Source of the DNA: Bacteroidales bacterium
Lineage (GTDB): Bacteria > Bacteroidota > Bacteroidia > Bacteroidales > F082
Length of the DNA: 64,000 bases
Assembly: GCA_017531225.1 (NCBI GenBank)
Contig: JAFXLL010000008.1
Location: 62,001-126,000 of the forward strand
Direction: 5' to 3'
Part shown: piece after piece, positions 1-8,672 of the stretch
How positions within the stretch are numbered: position 1 is the first letter of the stretch
Layout of the letters: every line of letters begins with the position of its first letter
The notes under the pieces: generated by a model
Databases searched by the model: none
The model's input: the letters and a program-made list of their open reading frames with translations, nothing else
What the model was told of the DNA's origin: nothing
Made by a program: the position numbers and the translations under genes

Positions 1-44
1 TGCGTATTATCACACCATGTATGGTTATTAAGTAATTAGGGGGC

Positions 45-266
45 ATGAAAACGATTCATGCCCCTGTTTTTCCTATTATGACTGGAATTGTTCTAAAAGT
101 TATTGTCGCACTGTTTATTTGGTGGGTTTTGCCTTCGCTTGTAATCAAAAAGAAGAAAAGCCCCATGAAAAAATGGCTTACAGTAGTATGTGCTATAATA
201 GGGATTCTTTTATTAGTATATGCTGGTATTGATTTGATACAAATGCTGTTTCGTGAGGGCTCATAG
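45..266 (+). CDS. small two-helix membrane protein, unknown
   Basis: A 73-residue protein with two hydrophobic segments (about residues 10-33 and 43-69) separated by a lysine-rich loop (KKKKSPMKK), which places the loop in the cytoplasm by the positive-inside rule. The ATG at 45 follows a purine-rich GGGGG run. I recognise no family. It stands 75 bp upstream of the Ca2+ ATPase on the same strand and could share its transcript, but nothing links them functionally. The base composition is more AT-rich than the ATPase. Small membrane ORFs can arise by chance, so the call rests on the clean hydropathy pattern and the lack of any competing gene. Confidence 0.5.
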   Translation: MKTIHAPVFPIMTGIVLKVIVALFIWWVLPSLVIKKKKSPMKKWLTVVCAIIGILLLVYAGIDLIQMLFREGS

Positions 267-341
267 CGTTTTTGAAATTTCCTACATCTTTTTTATTGCC
301 TAGGGTTTGAAAAAAAAGTTTCTATAAAATTAATTACTGTT

Positions 342-3233
342 ATGCAACATTATCATCACTATTCTGGCCTTAATGATGCCGAGGTGCTAGAAAGCAGAGC
401 GAAAAATGGCATCAATGTATTGACTCCCCCTGAAAAGGAAACATTCTGGGATAAGGTGAAGGATTGTTTCAAAAATCCATTGATTATCGTCCTTATGTCG
501 TTACTGGTGCTTTCAGTCATCGGATTTGGCATTTGGGGTAATGTTCTGCCATCTGGCATTTGGATAGGCACTGCGGTGCTGGGTGCGCTGTTGGTTTTTG
601 GTCTCGTTGTTGCATTTTTTGGAGGTCTTGAGGATGAGCTTATCACCATTCTGATGTATGCCCTGATACTTTCTGGAGGTATTGCGTTTTACCAAGGCGT
701 TTGGGGCGGAGAAGCAGGCTGGGGGCCATATCTTGAGCCTATTGGAATTGCTGTTGCCATATTGTTGGCTACAGGTGTTGGCTTTTTCCTTGAACGTAGT
801 AACGAAAAGACTTTCCAGAGTTTAAACGAAGTAAATGATGACACCTTGGTGAAGGTGATTAGAAATAATAATGTGTGCCAAGTGCCGAGAAAAGATATTG
901 TTGTCGGTGACATTGTTTTGCTCGATACAGGTGAGGAGATTCCTGCCGACTGCGATTTATTGGAATCATATAACCTGTTGGTTGACGAATCGTCGCTTAC
1001 TGGCGAGCCTCCTTGCGAGAAAACTGCCGATAGGGAAAAAGTCAGTAAGGATGCCACTTATCCAATGTATCGGATTCTGAAAGGGTGTCTTATAGTGGAG
1101 GGCTCTTGCACTGCACAGGTCATCAAGGTGGGTGATGCCACTGATTGTGGAAAGGTGTTTGAGGCTGCACAGGTCGAAGAAGGCGATCCCACTCCATTGA
1201 GTGAGAAACTGGATGGATTGGCCGATTTGATTACCAAGGCAAGTTATATTATTGCAGGATTGATTATTGTGGGTCGTCTTGCTGTTTATTTTTTCCAGGG
1301 GAATGCCAACTTCTCCGATACACTTGGATGGGTGGATTTCGTGAAATACGTGCTTGATACCATCATGATTGCCGTGACCATTGTTGTGGTGGCTGTTCCC
1401 GAAGGTCTTCCGATGGCTGTTACGTTGAGCTTGGCCTTCAGCATGAAACGTTTGATGAAGCAAAATACGCTGCCCAGAACGATGCATGCCTGCGAAACCA
1501 TGGGCGCCACTTCTGTGATTTGCACGGATAAGACGGGAACATTGACCCAAAATCAGATGAAGGTCAGCGAAACTTACTTTGCCTCACTAAAGGGAGGTGA
1601 TCTTTCGGGAGACGAAATCTCTCGATTGCTGGTGGAGTGTATTGCTGTGAATACAACGGCGAATCTGGACTTTGCTGACCCGAACAAAATCAAATCGATA
1701 GGTAGTCCTACAGAAGGTGCGGTGCTCTTGTGGCTTCACCAGCAAGGTATCAATTACCTTCCAATCAGAGAAAGGTTTAGCATTATCGATAGGCTTCCAT
1801 TCTCGACAGAATTGAAATACATGGCTACCATCGTCAAGTCAGAGGTGCTGAACCAGAAAGTGCTTTATGTTGTCGGTGCTCCTGAAATCGTGATGTCATA
1901 CACTGATGTTGCGGGAGAAGAAAAGGCGGGCTATGAGGCCAAGCTTTTAGAATATCAAGGTAAGGCGAAGAGAACCTTGGGCTTTGCTTATTTGCCATTG
2001 GCCGATGATCAGGATGTCTTCTTTGAGGGACATTTGAGTGAAGCGAACGTTGCCGGTATGAAAATGTTCGGCATCGTTGCCATTGCTGATCCGATTCGTC
2101 CTGAAGTGCCAGCTGCCATCAAAGAATGCATTGACGCAGGCATACAGGTGAAGATCGTCACGGGTGACGCTCCCGGCACAGCCAAAGAGATTGGTCGCCA
2201 ATTAGGTTTGTGGACGGATGCTGATACGGATGCCAATATTCTGATAGGTAAGGAAACCGCTAAGATGACGGATGATGAGTTGAAGCAAAGACTTCCTGAT
2301 GTGAAGATTATCTCCAGAGCAAGGCCGAACGACAAGGAGCGTGTTGTGCGCGTTCTGAAAGACCTTGACATGGTGGTTGCCGTAACGGGTGACGGCACCA
2401 ACGACGCACCTGCATTGAATGTTGCCGATGTTGGCCTTTCGATGGGTGATGGCACGGCTGTGGCAAAGGAGTCGAGCGACATGACCATTCTCGACAACTC
2501 CTTTAGCACTATAGCCAACGCAGTGATGTGGGGACGGTCACTATATAAAAACATCAAACGCTTTATTTTGTTCCAAATGACCGTGAACGTTGCCGCATGC
2601 TTCATTGTCCTCGTCGGCGCTTTTATTGGTACTGACACACCTTTGACAGTTACCCAGATGCTTTGGGTGAACCTGATTATGGACACGTTTGCCGCTATTG
2701 CTTTGGCATCGCTTCCTCCAACTCATAAGGTTATGCAAGAGAAGCCTCGCTCTGTGAATGATCACATCCTCAAAGGAATGGGTAAGGACATTCTTGGTGT
2801 TGGTTTCGGATTTGCGGCTATACTATTGGCGATTTTGTTGTTTTTCCAGCATGCCGATGTTACTTCCTTGACTCATATTGATTTCACTTGGGGTGCTTAC
2901 AACGGTTTGTCGCCTTACGAGCTTGGACTATTCTTCACCGTTTTTGTGATGCTCCATTTCTGGTATATGTTCAATGCAAAAGTGTTTATGACCAACGATT
3001 CTGCTTTTAAAGTTATTTCTTGGAAAGAAACCCGTGGCTTTATTGCCATTGCCCTTGTGGTGTTTTTTGGTCAAGTGGCTATTATTGAAGTGCCGGGACT
3101 TCAGGAAATGTTTAATGTGGCCGAGGGTGGTCTAAAACTTTGGGATTGGGTCATTATTGTCTCCTTAACTTCGTTGGTGATGTGGATTGGCGAGATTGTG
3201 AGATGGAGAAGAAGGAGAAAAGCAGTCGATTGA
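342..3233 (+). CDS. calcium-transporting P-type ATPase, PMCA type
   Basis: A 963-residue P2-type cation ATPase that would pump Ca2+ out of the cytoplasm at the cost of ATP. Visible motifs: the phosphorylation site DKTGTLT with Asp396, the actuator loop SLTGEPP near residue 220, the M4 ion-site motif VAVPEGLP near residue 350, the hinge TGDGTNDAP near residue 684, and a C-terminal block of hydrophobic segments after residue 740. The acidic Glu in PEGLP fits a Ca2+ or Mn2+ site. The N-terminal membrane block is longer than I expect: two extra hydrophobic segments (about residues 45-93) precede the segment that aligns with the usual M1. Bacteroidota homologues are commonly annotated as PMCA-type Ca2+ ATPase. 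Specificity is inferred, not shown. Confidence 0.93.
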   Translation: MQHYHHYSGLNDAEVLESRAKNGINVLTPPEKETFWDKVKDCFKNPLIIVLMSLLVLSVIGFGIWGNVLPSGIWIGTAVLGALLVFGLVVAFFGGLEDELITILMYALILSGGIAFYQGVWGGEAGWGPYLEPIGIAVAILLATGVGFFLERSNEKTFQSLNEVNDDTLVKVIRNNNVCQVPRKDIVVGDIVLLDTGEEIPADCDLLESYNLLVDESSLTGEPPCEKTADREKVSKDATYPMYRILKGCLIVEGSCTAQVIKVGDATDCGKVFEAAQVEEGDPTPLSEKLDGLADLITKASYIIAGLIIVGRLAVYFFQGNANFSDTLGWVDFVKYVLDTIMIAVTIVVVAVPEGLPMAVTLSLAFSMKRLMKQNTLPRTMHACETMGATSVICTDKTGTLTQNQMKVSETYFASLKGGDLSGDEISRLLVECIAVNTTANLDFADPNKIKSIGSPTEGAVLLWLHQQGINYLPIRERFSIIDRLPFSTELKYMATIVKSEVLNQKVLYVVGAPEIVMSYTDVAGEEKAGYEAKLLEYQGKAKRTLGFAYLPLADDQDVFFEGHLSEANVAGMKMFGIVAIADPIRPEVPAAIKECIDAGIQVKIVTGDAPGTAKEIGRQLGLWTDADTDANILIGKETAKMTDDELKQRLPDVKIISRARPNDKERVVRVLKDLDMVVAVTGDGTNDAPALNVADVGLSMGDGTAVAKESSDMTILDNSFSTIANAVMWGRSLYKNIKRFILFQMTVNVAACFIVLVGAFIGTDTPLTVTQMLWVNLIMDTFAAIALASLPPTHKVMQEKPRSVNDHILKGMGKDILGVGFGFAAILLAILLFFQHADVTSLTHIDFTWGAYNGLSPYELGLFFTVFVMLHFWYMFNAKVFMTNDSAFKVISWKETRGFIAIALVVFFGQVAIIEVPGLQEMFNVAEGGLKLWDWVIIVSLTSLVMWIGEIVRWRRRRKAVD

Positions 3234-3256
3234 GAGTTGATTAAACCGTGAATTGA

Positions 3257-4066
3257 ATGAAGAATATGTGCAATCAATTAGGCAAGTGGTTTGTTGTTAC
3301 GATAGTATTGCACATATTCTTTTTATTGTTGCTTTTTTCGTGTTCATGTCATTCGTTAAGAATGATGGAGCCAGTTCAACCCGAGGAAATGGAAGTGCCA
3401 AGGGTCTCTGTTGACGACACACTTGTTTTTCATTCTGCCTACACTCTCTCCTACAACCCCAAAACCCTCACTGCCAATTGGGTCGCCTACGAACTGACGG
3501 CTAATGAAACCGAAGGCCTGTGGTCGAGAAAGGGCCTGCGCTTTATGCCTGATCCAGATTGTGATGAGGAACAAGCGGACAATGAAGATTATCGCAATTC
3601 GGGTTATTCCCGTGGGCATTTGGCACCCGCAGGTGACATGAAATGGGATAGCATTGCCATGTTGGAGAGCTTCTATTTCACCAATTGTATACCTCAGGAT
3701 ACAAGACTTAACAATGGCAAATGGAACCAATTGGAGGAAAAGACGCGTCGGTGGGCAAGGCAATACGGGAGGGTGTATGTGGTTTGTGGTCCCGCTTTTC
3801 TCACTGAAGATACCTTGAGGATAGGCCATAATGGAGTTGCTGTCCCTGATGCATGTTTCAAAGCTTTGCTTGTGCCAACGGATAGGGGATATTCTTCCAT
3901 TGCGTTTTTGATGAGCAATGGGGAAGAAAACCGATCAGTGGGAGAATGCGCTCTTACTGTCGATGCATTGGAGGCTTTGCTCGATATGGATTTTTTCTGC
4001 AATCTTCCGGATAAAGAAGAAGTGGAGGTTGAAAGCAAGGTGGTCAGGGAAGATTGGGGCTTGTGA
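3257..4066 (+). CDS. DNA/RNA non-specific endonuclease, lipoprotein
   Basis: A 269-residue member of the NucA/endonuclease G (beta-beta-alpha metal) family. The catalytic block reads YSRGHLAPAGD, with His121 as general base; the usual DRGH is SRGH here. Asn143 in FTNCIPQ is in the position of the metal-binding region, and the following QDTRLNNGKWNQLE matches the family helix. The N-terminus has a hydrophobic stretch ending LLFSC, so Cys29 is a likely lipidation site and the enzyme would act outside the cytoplasm, for example in nucleic acid scavenging. It starts 23 bp after the ATPase stop. Its 3' end overlaps the convergent gene at 4044 by 23 bp. Confidence 0.9.
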   Translation: MKNMCNQLGKWFVVTIVLHIFFLLLLFSCSCHSLRMMEPVQPEEMEVPRVSVDDTLVFHSAYTLSYNPKTLTANWVAYELTANETEGLWSRKGLRFMPDPDCDEEQADNEDYRNSGYSRGHLAPAGDMKWDSIAMLESFYFTNCIPQDTRLNNGKWNQLEEKTRRWARQYGRVYVVCGPAFLTEDTLRIGHNGVAVPDACFKALLVPTDRGYSSIAFLMSNGEENRSVGECALTVDALEALLDMDFFCNLPDKEEVEVESKVVREDWGL

Positions 4067-6197
4067 GAGCTCTAGCCATCTTTTCTCCATGGTAGTCGAT
4101 ATATACGTCGCAATGTCCACGGACAAAAGCAGCGGCAAGGGTTTCCGGATACTGTTCTTCGATGGTTCGGTGATTGCAGAATAACAATTGCGCCTGAGCG
4201 GCATACTCATCATCGGTAAAACTGCAGAAGGCCTTGCTGAAAAGCCGCTCTGCTCGCTCCATGGCTTCGTGGGCCAAATCTCCAGTCTCCCAAACGGATT
4301 CAAAGCAATCAACCCAACCACACCTATACTGCGTCAAGGCCCAGCAACGATCGAAAGAATTGCATATCCCAATGCCAAAGTCGATCATCAACATGGCTTT
4401 ACGGTTTGGGTTGTTGGCTGAGGCGATCTCTTGCTCCAAGGCATTCATGGTCTTTGCAAACTGTAGCTTGGCGTCAACGCCGTGGTTCCAACGCTTTTTT
4501 GTCACACTAAAAGGATCGCTGTTCAGATAGCCTCCTCTGTATACGTTGGTACGTGTGAAATAATCAAACGAAACCTTGGACAGGTAGTGCTCCGCGTCTG
4601 CATAGCGCATTTCACGCAAGCAGTGGGTTCCAACCATTTCATTGAGATAGTCGCTGTCAATGTAAGAATGGGCGTTGAGGAAACGCTGGAACTCCGTCTG
4701 TGGTTTCAAGGCGATGTTAGTATAGTCGATCAGTGCCTTGGTCGACAGTGAGTCCATCATTTCGGCAAAATGGCAGCTGTAGTCATAATAGTTGAATGAG
4801 CATTTGTTTCGGTATTTGTAGAGCATCGCCGGAATCTCGTTCGGCAGGGTATAACTCGACATGTTGGCCAGCTGCAGGGCAAGTGTGGTATTGCCTTGCT
4901 TGATCAACTTTGGACATACAGTACCTAACAGGATGCAGCGCATGGCGTCGTTCCAATAGTAGTAGCTGTAACATCCGCTTAATTGGTACATGTTGAAGCC
5001 GTCAATGACCTCTTTGTCAATATCCTTTTCAATCATTTCCTGCAACCATCGCAACTGGGCGAAAAGCTTTTGCTCGTAGGCTTTGTCGTAAGTGCTTGTT
5101 TGGGCGTCGATATAAATTCGCATCACCTTGATGGCATCCTCAAGGTTCTTGTCTTTGGCGGCACGCTCGGCCATTTTCAGATATTGGTCGGCCTTAGGGT
5201 CGTCTCCTTTCAAATGGGCAATGTATGTGGCGGCGTACGCCCACAGTGCCCTGTCTGCCTTGGCGTTTTCGTTTAGGACCCTGTCGCAAAGAACGGCCAA
5301 CTGATCGATCTCAACCCGTTCGTCTTCCCTATACACTCCCCAACGCCAATCGTCATCCCACTTGCGGTCAGGTTCGACTTTCCCCAGTATTTTCCAAAGT
5401 TTCAGCCGGAAATCAGGACAATCAGGATAAACTTCATAAAGAAGCTCCATTTTTTCCACACGGCTCATGTCAGGGTGATAACGCAGGTCGCATTCCAACA
5501 GCCCTTTCATATCGTTGGCCATGATGTACATGCTTTTGGCCAACTCGATGTTGCCGAGATGTACGTGTGCGCCTGCTACGTAGGAGAGGGCCATCTGCCT
5601 GAGAAAGCCATCTGGTATTTGTTTCTCAATTTCATTCCAAAAACGGATGATTTCTTCATATTGGCAGAGCGTTGTCATGGCCCTTACCGCCTGTAGCGCA
5701 TAACGTTCGCCATAATAGTCGGTGGATTTCTGTCGGGCCACCTCGGCCACTTCGTTGAGCGAGTATCTGACGGGGTCTTTCTTGGAAGGGTAGTACCATG
5801 GCGACTGGCATTTGCAGCGCAACCACTCGCAATTCTTGGCCAGTATAAGGAAATCCAATGCGTCTTCGCCATATGCTCCAGTCAACCATTTCGCCATTTT
5901 GTTCCCCCTGGCGGCCTTGGGCATGCTTCCGGATTTTAAGGCCATAAGCGTTTCCAAATCGTATTTATAAACCACCAGATAGATGTCATCCAATGGAATG
6001 GTCTCGTAGGCCTGTTGCTGCCACAATAGGCAGTTCTCATGGCTGTTAAGGTTGAATTCCTTTTCTGGACCGTCGGGCAGGTTGACCAGATGGAACAGGT
6101 AATACTCCGAAGGCGAACAATAGCTCGGCACGCAAGCAAAGGAATGGAAGGAGGCGCAAATGAGGCTAATCGTGACTAAAAATTTGGCGTATTTCAT
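4044..6197 (-). CDS. secreted repeat-helix protein, unknown
   Basis: I place the start at the ATG at 6197 (MKYAKFLV), giving about 717 residues with a signal peptide ending near SFACVPSYC; a longer in-frame start at 6263 would put extra residues before the signal. The body is helical with TPR-like stretches (for example YVAGAHVHLGNIELAKSMY and YAATYIAHLKGDDPKADQYL), and Cys- and Trp-rich patches near the start. I recognise no named family. The start overlaps the upstream lipoprotein gene by 32 bp, which suggests translational coupling. It is the last gene of the LytTR-led minus-strand group. Confidence 0.75.
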   Translation of the reverse strand: MKYAKFLVTISLICASFHSFACVPSYCSPSEYYLFHLVNLPDGPEKEFNLNSHENCLLWQQQAYETIPLDDIYLVVYKYDLETLMALKSGSMPKAARGNKMAKWLTGAYGEDALDFLILAKNCEWLRCKCQSPWYYPSKKDPVRYSLNEVAEVARQKSTDYYGERYALQAVRAMTTLCQYEEIIRFWNEIEKQIPDGFLRQMALSYVAGAHVHLGNIELAKSMYIMANDMKGLLECDLRYHPDMSRVEKMELLYEVYPDCPDFRLKLWKILGKVEPDRKWDDDWRWGVYREDERVEIDQLAVLCDRVLNENAKADRALWAYAATYIAHLKGDDPKADQYLKMAERAAKDKNLEDAIKVMRIYIDAQTSTYDKAYEQKLFAQLRWLQEMIEKDIDKEVIDGFNMYQLSGCYSYYYWNDAMRCILLGTVCPKLIKQGNTTLALQLANMSSYTLPNEIPAMLYKYRNKCSFNYYDYSCHFAEMMDSLSTKALIDYTNIALKPQTEFQRFLNAHSYIDSDYLNEMVGTHCLREMRYADAEHYLSKVSFDYFTRTNVYRGGYLNSDPFSVTKKRWNHGVDAKLQFAKTMNALEQEIASANNPNRKAMLMIDFGIGICNSFDRCWALTQYRCGWVDCFESVWETGDLAHEAMERAERLFSKAFCSFTDDEYAAQAQLLFCNHRTIEEQYPETLAAAFVRGHCDVYIDYHGEKMARALTSPNLP

Positions 6198-7146
6198 CGT
6201 CGGTATAGTTTGAAAGGTCGGCGGAATCAAGATGATAAAGAATGATGGAAGCGTTTTCTGCACCTGGCATTTTCAATTTTACAATGCTGTCCAATTTGCG
6301 AAGTTCATCAAAGCTGACGTGTTCAAAGCGTACCCTATCACCGGCTTCAAGTCCCATGGAGGGTTGGTTGTGGAAGAGTCCCATATAGGTGTTGTCGCGG
6401 AACCATACATACCAACTGTAGGTAGGGTAGGCGTAGTCCAGGGGAAGGCCGTAGGGCTTGTTTTTCAAGTAAGCATTCACGTCGTTGAGGTCGAGAATGG
6501 AATTATGGGTTTCGGGATTGGTGATGCTTCCGGTGTTGTATAGCATCAGCACGCCTCTGTCAACGGGCGGGCAGGCACAAGCCAACTGCCATAGGCGAAT
6601 GGTGCAACTGAGTTGGATGCCGTAAGGTTCCAACCGCTCTTTCACTTCTCGGCAGAAGTCGAAATAGCTTTCTTGCGTTTGCTGTGTCCAGTCGCAATCG
6701 AGTTGTACTTCGCGGATGTTGCCCAAATCGTGGAAGTCGGCCATGTTCAGGATGCGTTGGGTGATGATTTCGGCATAATTGTGCTTTGGACTGTTGATCA
6801 GGCGTAGCGCATCGATTGTGATGTAAACCACCGGCACAATTTCAACACCTTCAGGCATCGCCTCACGAAAGGCAACGGTGGCGTTGGGAACCACCTCGTA
6901 GTCATTGGTTGGGGTGATGTCAGCAGGTACTACGTCAAAAAGTCTCAGGTAAAGCCGTTTTACCTGATGCGTTTTTAGGAACGCTTTTTCTGAATCGTTC
7001 AGCTCAAAAGCCGTTTTCCAGTAATAGACGCTGTTTCCATGGCGCTGTCCGTCCTCTTCTACCGAATGGTTCCTTGCCTTTGGGGTAGATGAGCATCCAA
7101 TCACGGCGAGCGTCAGCAGCGTGATCAATAGGTGTTGTAGCCTCAT
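6166..7146 (-). CDS. lipoprotein with TIM-barrel-like domain, unknown
   Basis: Read from ATG 7146, the protein is 326 residues and opens with a lipoprotein signal, LLTLAVIGCSS, with Cys18 as the lipidation site. The in-frame ATG at 7152 is equally possible. The mature part alternates predicted strands and helices, with strand-end motifs such as EVQLDCDWTQQTQESYFDFC, IQLSCTIRLWQL and VLMLYNTG, which look like a TIM-barrel (DUF3142-like or glycoside-hydrolase-like) fold. That assignment is a guess from pattern. The WDWT-like acidic residues at strand ends would suit a hydrolase. It overlaps the downstream gene by 32 bp, and the two probably form one unit. Confidence 0.75.
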   Translation of the reverse strand: MRLQHLLITLLTLAVIGCSSTPKARNHSVEEDGQRHGNSVYYWKTAFELNDSEKAFLKTHQVKRLYLRLFDVVPADITPTNDYEVVPNATVAFREAMPEGVEIVPVVYITIDALRLINSPKHNYAEIITQRILNMADFHDLGNIREVQLDCDWTQQTQESYFDFCREVKERLEPYGIQLSCTIRLWQLACACPPVDRGVLMLYNTGSITNPETHNSILDLNDVNAYLKNKPYGLPLDYAYPTYSWYVWFRDNTYMGLFHNQPSMGLEAGDRVRFEHVSFDELRKLDSIVKLKMPGAENASIILYHLDSADLSNYTDDEIRQIFSHD

Positions 7147-7186
7147 AGTCATTGCATTTGTCATTCTTGTTAAATGCAAAATAACG

Positions 7187-7223
7187 GAACCCCGAAAGAC
7201 TGGCAAAGCGTTTTTCGGGGTTC
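7187..7223 (-). terminator. hairpin between two minus-strand genes
   Basis: An 11-bp perfect inverted repeat (GAACCCCGAAA and TTTCGGGGTTC) with a 15-nt loop lies between the end of the glycosidase-like gene and the start of the lipoprotein gene. There is no strong U tract, so it may be a weak terminator or an attenuator rather than a full stop. Confidence 0.45.
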
Positions 7224-7279
7224 TGTATGAAATGATTATGGAGTGTATGAAATCTCTTTCCGGGAGTGATTTCGTAAGA

Positions 7280-8170
7280 TTAAGGTTTTCCTCTCATCAC
7301 CAAGTAACTGATATTTCTCCACTTCTTGGTAAGATTGGGATTGAGGTCGCCAAATTCATGACGCGTACCCTCGCTGTCGGTTGCCCAGCCGTAAGCGTTG
7401 GCGCCAACCAGATAAATGGCATTGTCCACGCCAAGGTCGACCAAAGCCTGGGCGAAGTCGTGGAAGGATTCTGAGGTAAGGGTTTCAACGGTGAAAATCT
7501 CCCCGTTACGGTCGCACAATGCCCGCCGGACAGCCTTGCCCTTGGGTTCGTTCTCGACAAGGTTGGTGTTGTCCACCAAAGGATATTGACGGAAGAAATA
7601 GCCTCTTTTTTCCGTGGCCTCCTCAAAAAGAGGCGAGTTTTCGGCAACACCAACCTTTATGGTGTCGTTAATGATGGCACAATAGCCTTTTTTGGAAAGG
7701 CCCCATGCCTTGGGTTCGCCTTCCAGCACAAAAGCGCCGACAATACCTCCGTTGTCGGCACGAATGTCAGCGGCTTGTGCGGCGAATATGATGCCTGGAT
7801 CATTGCGGTCTATGGCTCCCAGGTGCAGGCTCATGCTTACCTGATGGGGAATATAGAGTCGTAGGGTGATGTCATTGATAATGGTATCTGAGATTTCAAC
7901 AAAGGCATGTCCTGTTTCCTCTGCCTTGGCAAGTGGGAGTTTGACTGAAGGTTGTTCCACGGGTATGGTTGAAGGGTCAAATACGCCTTGCTCAGGATCC
8001 TCATTCTGTGGCTCTGGTTGGGTTGGCCAACATTTCCAGACAATGATTCCTATGATGATACCGGCGAGTAAAAGCAATAACCATTTCCAGCCTTGGGGCT
8101 TATGTCCTTGGTCGTCCCTGCCACCAATGACACGGATTTCGTCGTCACGAATGTCTCTGGGCTCTTTCAT
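7280..8170 (-). CDS. membrane-anchored phosphodiester glycosidase-like protein
   Basis: A 296-residue protein with a charged cytoplasmic N-terminus, one membrane segment (WLLLLLAGIIIGIIVW, about residues 29-44), a Pro/Glu-rich linker to residue 75, then an exported domain. The C-terminal part (SFHDFAQALVDLGVDNAIYLVGANAYGW) resembles the end of NAGPA/DUF2233 phosphodiester glycosidase domains, where a strand is followed by a glycine-rich loop; here the usual GGGS is replaced by GANAYG. If right, it would cleave or bind sugar phosphodiesters or peptidoglycan-related substrates. Its start overlaps the LytTR gene by 4 bp (ATGA), so the two are translated together. Confidence 0.55.
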   Translation of the reverse strand: MKEPRDIRDDEIRVIGGRDDQGHKPQGWKWLLLLLAGIIIGIIVWKCWPTQPEPQNEDPEQGVFDPSTIPVEQPSVKLPLAKAEETGHAFVEISDTIINDITLRLYIPHQVSMSLHLGAIDRNDPGIIFAAQAADIRADNGGIVGAFVLEGEPKAWGLSKKGYCAIINDTIKVGVAENSPLFEEATEKRGYFFRQYPLVDNTNLVENEPKGKAVRRALCDRNGEIFTVETLTSESFHDFAQALVDLGVDNAIYLVGANAYGWATDSEGTRHEFGDLNPNLTKKWRNISYLVMRGKP

Positions 8171-8532
8171 TCTTTTGCCTCCTTCTCAATCAATTCCTTG
8201 AGATTTTTCAGGGCTTCTTTTGATGCCGATACTGTGTGGGTAAACATGCTGTTGTCCGACAGTATCAGTTTTTGGCTCTGAATATTGATGTAATAAATGT
8301 AGTTGCGGTTGATGATAACCCCTCTGCCTATACGGATAAAAGGGCTGATCTTCCCCAGTTGGTCATCAATCAACTCTTCAATCTGTCCTAACTGGTAGGT
8401 GAGCAGTCGTGTCTCATTGTCGGTCTGGACCATGTTGCTGTAATTGCCGTCCGACGAGATGTATACTATCTTTTCGGGGGCAATACGCACCAAATCGGCG
8501 GCGGTTGTTATGACCAGGTATTTCTTGAACAT
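8167..8532 (-). CDS. LytTR-domain DNA-binding regulator
   Basis: A 121-residue protein made almost only of a LytTR domain, without a receiver domain. Family marks are ISSDGNYSNM in the first half, LIDDQLGKISPFIRIGRGVIIN in the middle and the strand LILSDNSMFTHTVS near the end. I chose ATG 8532; the TTG at 8541 is a weaker alternative. Such stand-alone LytTR proteins in Bacteroidota usually regulate an adjacent membrane protein gene. Here the next gene overlaps by 4 bp and encodes a single-span membrane protein, so the membrane protein may sense or restrain the regulator. That link is inferred. Confidence 0.88.
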   Translation of the reverse strand: MFKKYLVITTAADLVRIAPEKIVYISSDGNYSNMVQTDNETRLLTYQLGQIEELIDDQLGKISPFIRIGRGVIINRNYIYYINIQSQKLILSDNSMFTHTVSASKEALKNLKELIEKEAKE

Positions 8533-8563
8533 CACAGGCAAAAGTAGTAACTTGTTTGAATAG

Positions 8564-8571
8564 CAAAGTTA
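8564..8571 (-). promoter_or_regulatory. candidate -7 box for LytTR operon
   Basis: TAACTTTG on the minus strand fits TAnnTTTG and leaves a leader of about 25 nt before ATG 8532. A second match, TACTTTTG at 8546-8539, is so close to the ATG that it would give a leaderless transcript. Confidence 0.45.
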
Positions 8572-8642
8572 ATCAATTCGTCGAAATGTACGAAATAGCC
8601 CGAAAAATGTATGAAATAACATTCTAAATGCAACAGATGTAC

Positions 8643-8650
8643 TATTTTTG
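8643..8650 (+). promoter_or_regulatory. -7 box for ADP-ribosylglycohydrolase gene
   Basis: TATTTTTG matches the Bacteroidota -7 consensus TAnnTTTG and sits 22 bp before ATG 8673. Confidence 0.65.
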
Positions 8651-8672
8651 TGCCAAATAAAACAGATTTATT

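Noticed and set aside
966-1550. A 194-codon minus-strand frame inside the Ca2+ ATPase
   Set aside because: It overlaps the phosphorylation domain of the ATPase and has a His- and Gly-rich composition typical of an antisense reading.
2009-2686. A 225-codon minus-strand frame inside the Ca2+ ATPase
   Set aside because: Ser- and Thr-rich antisense reading of the hinge region without domain or start signal.
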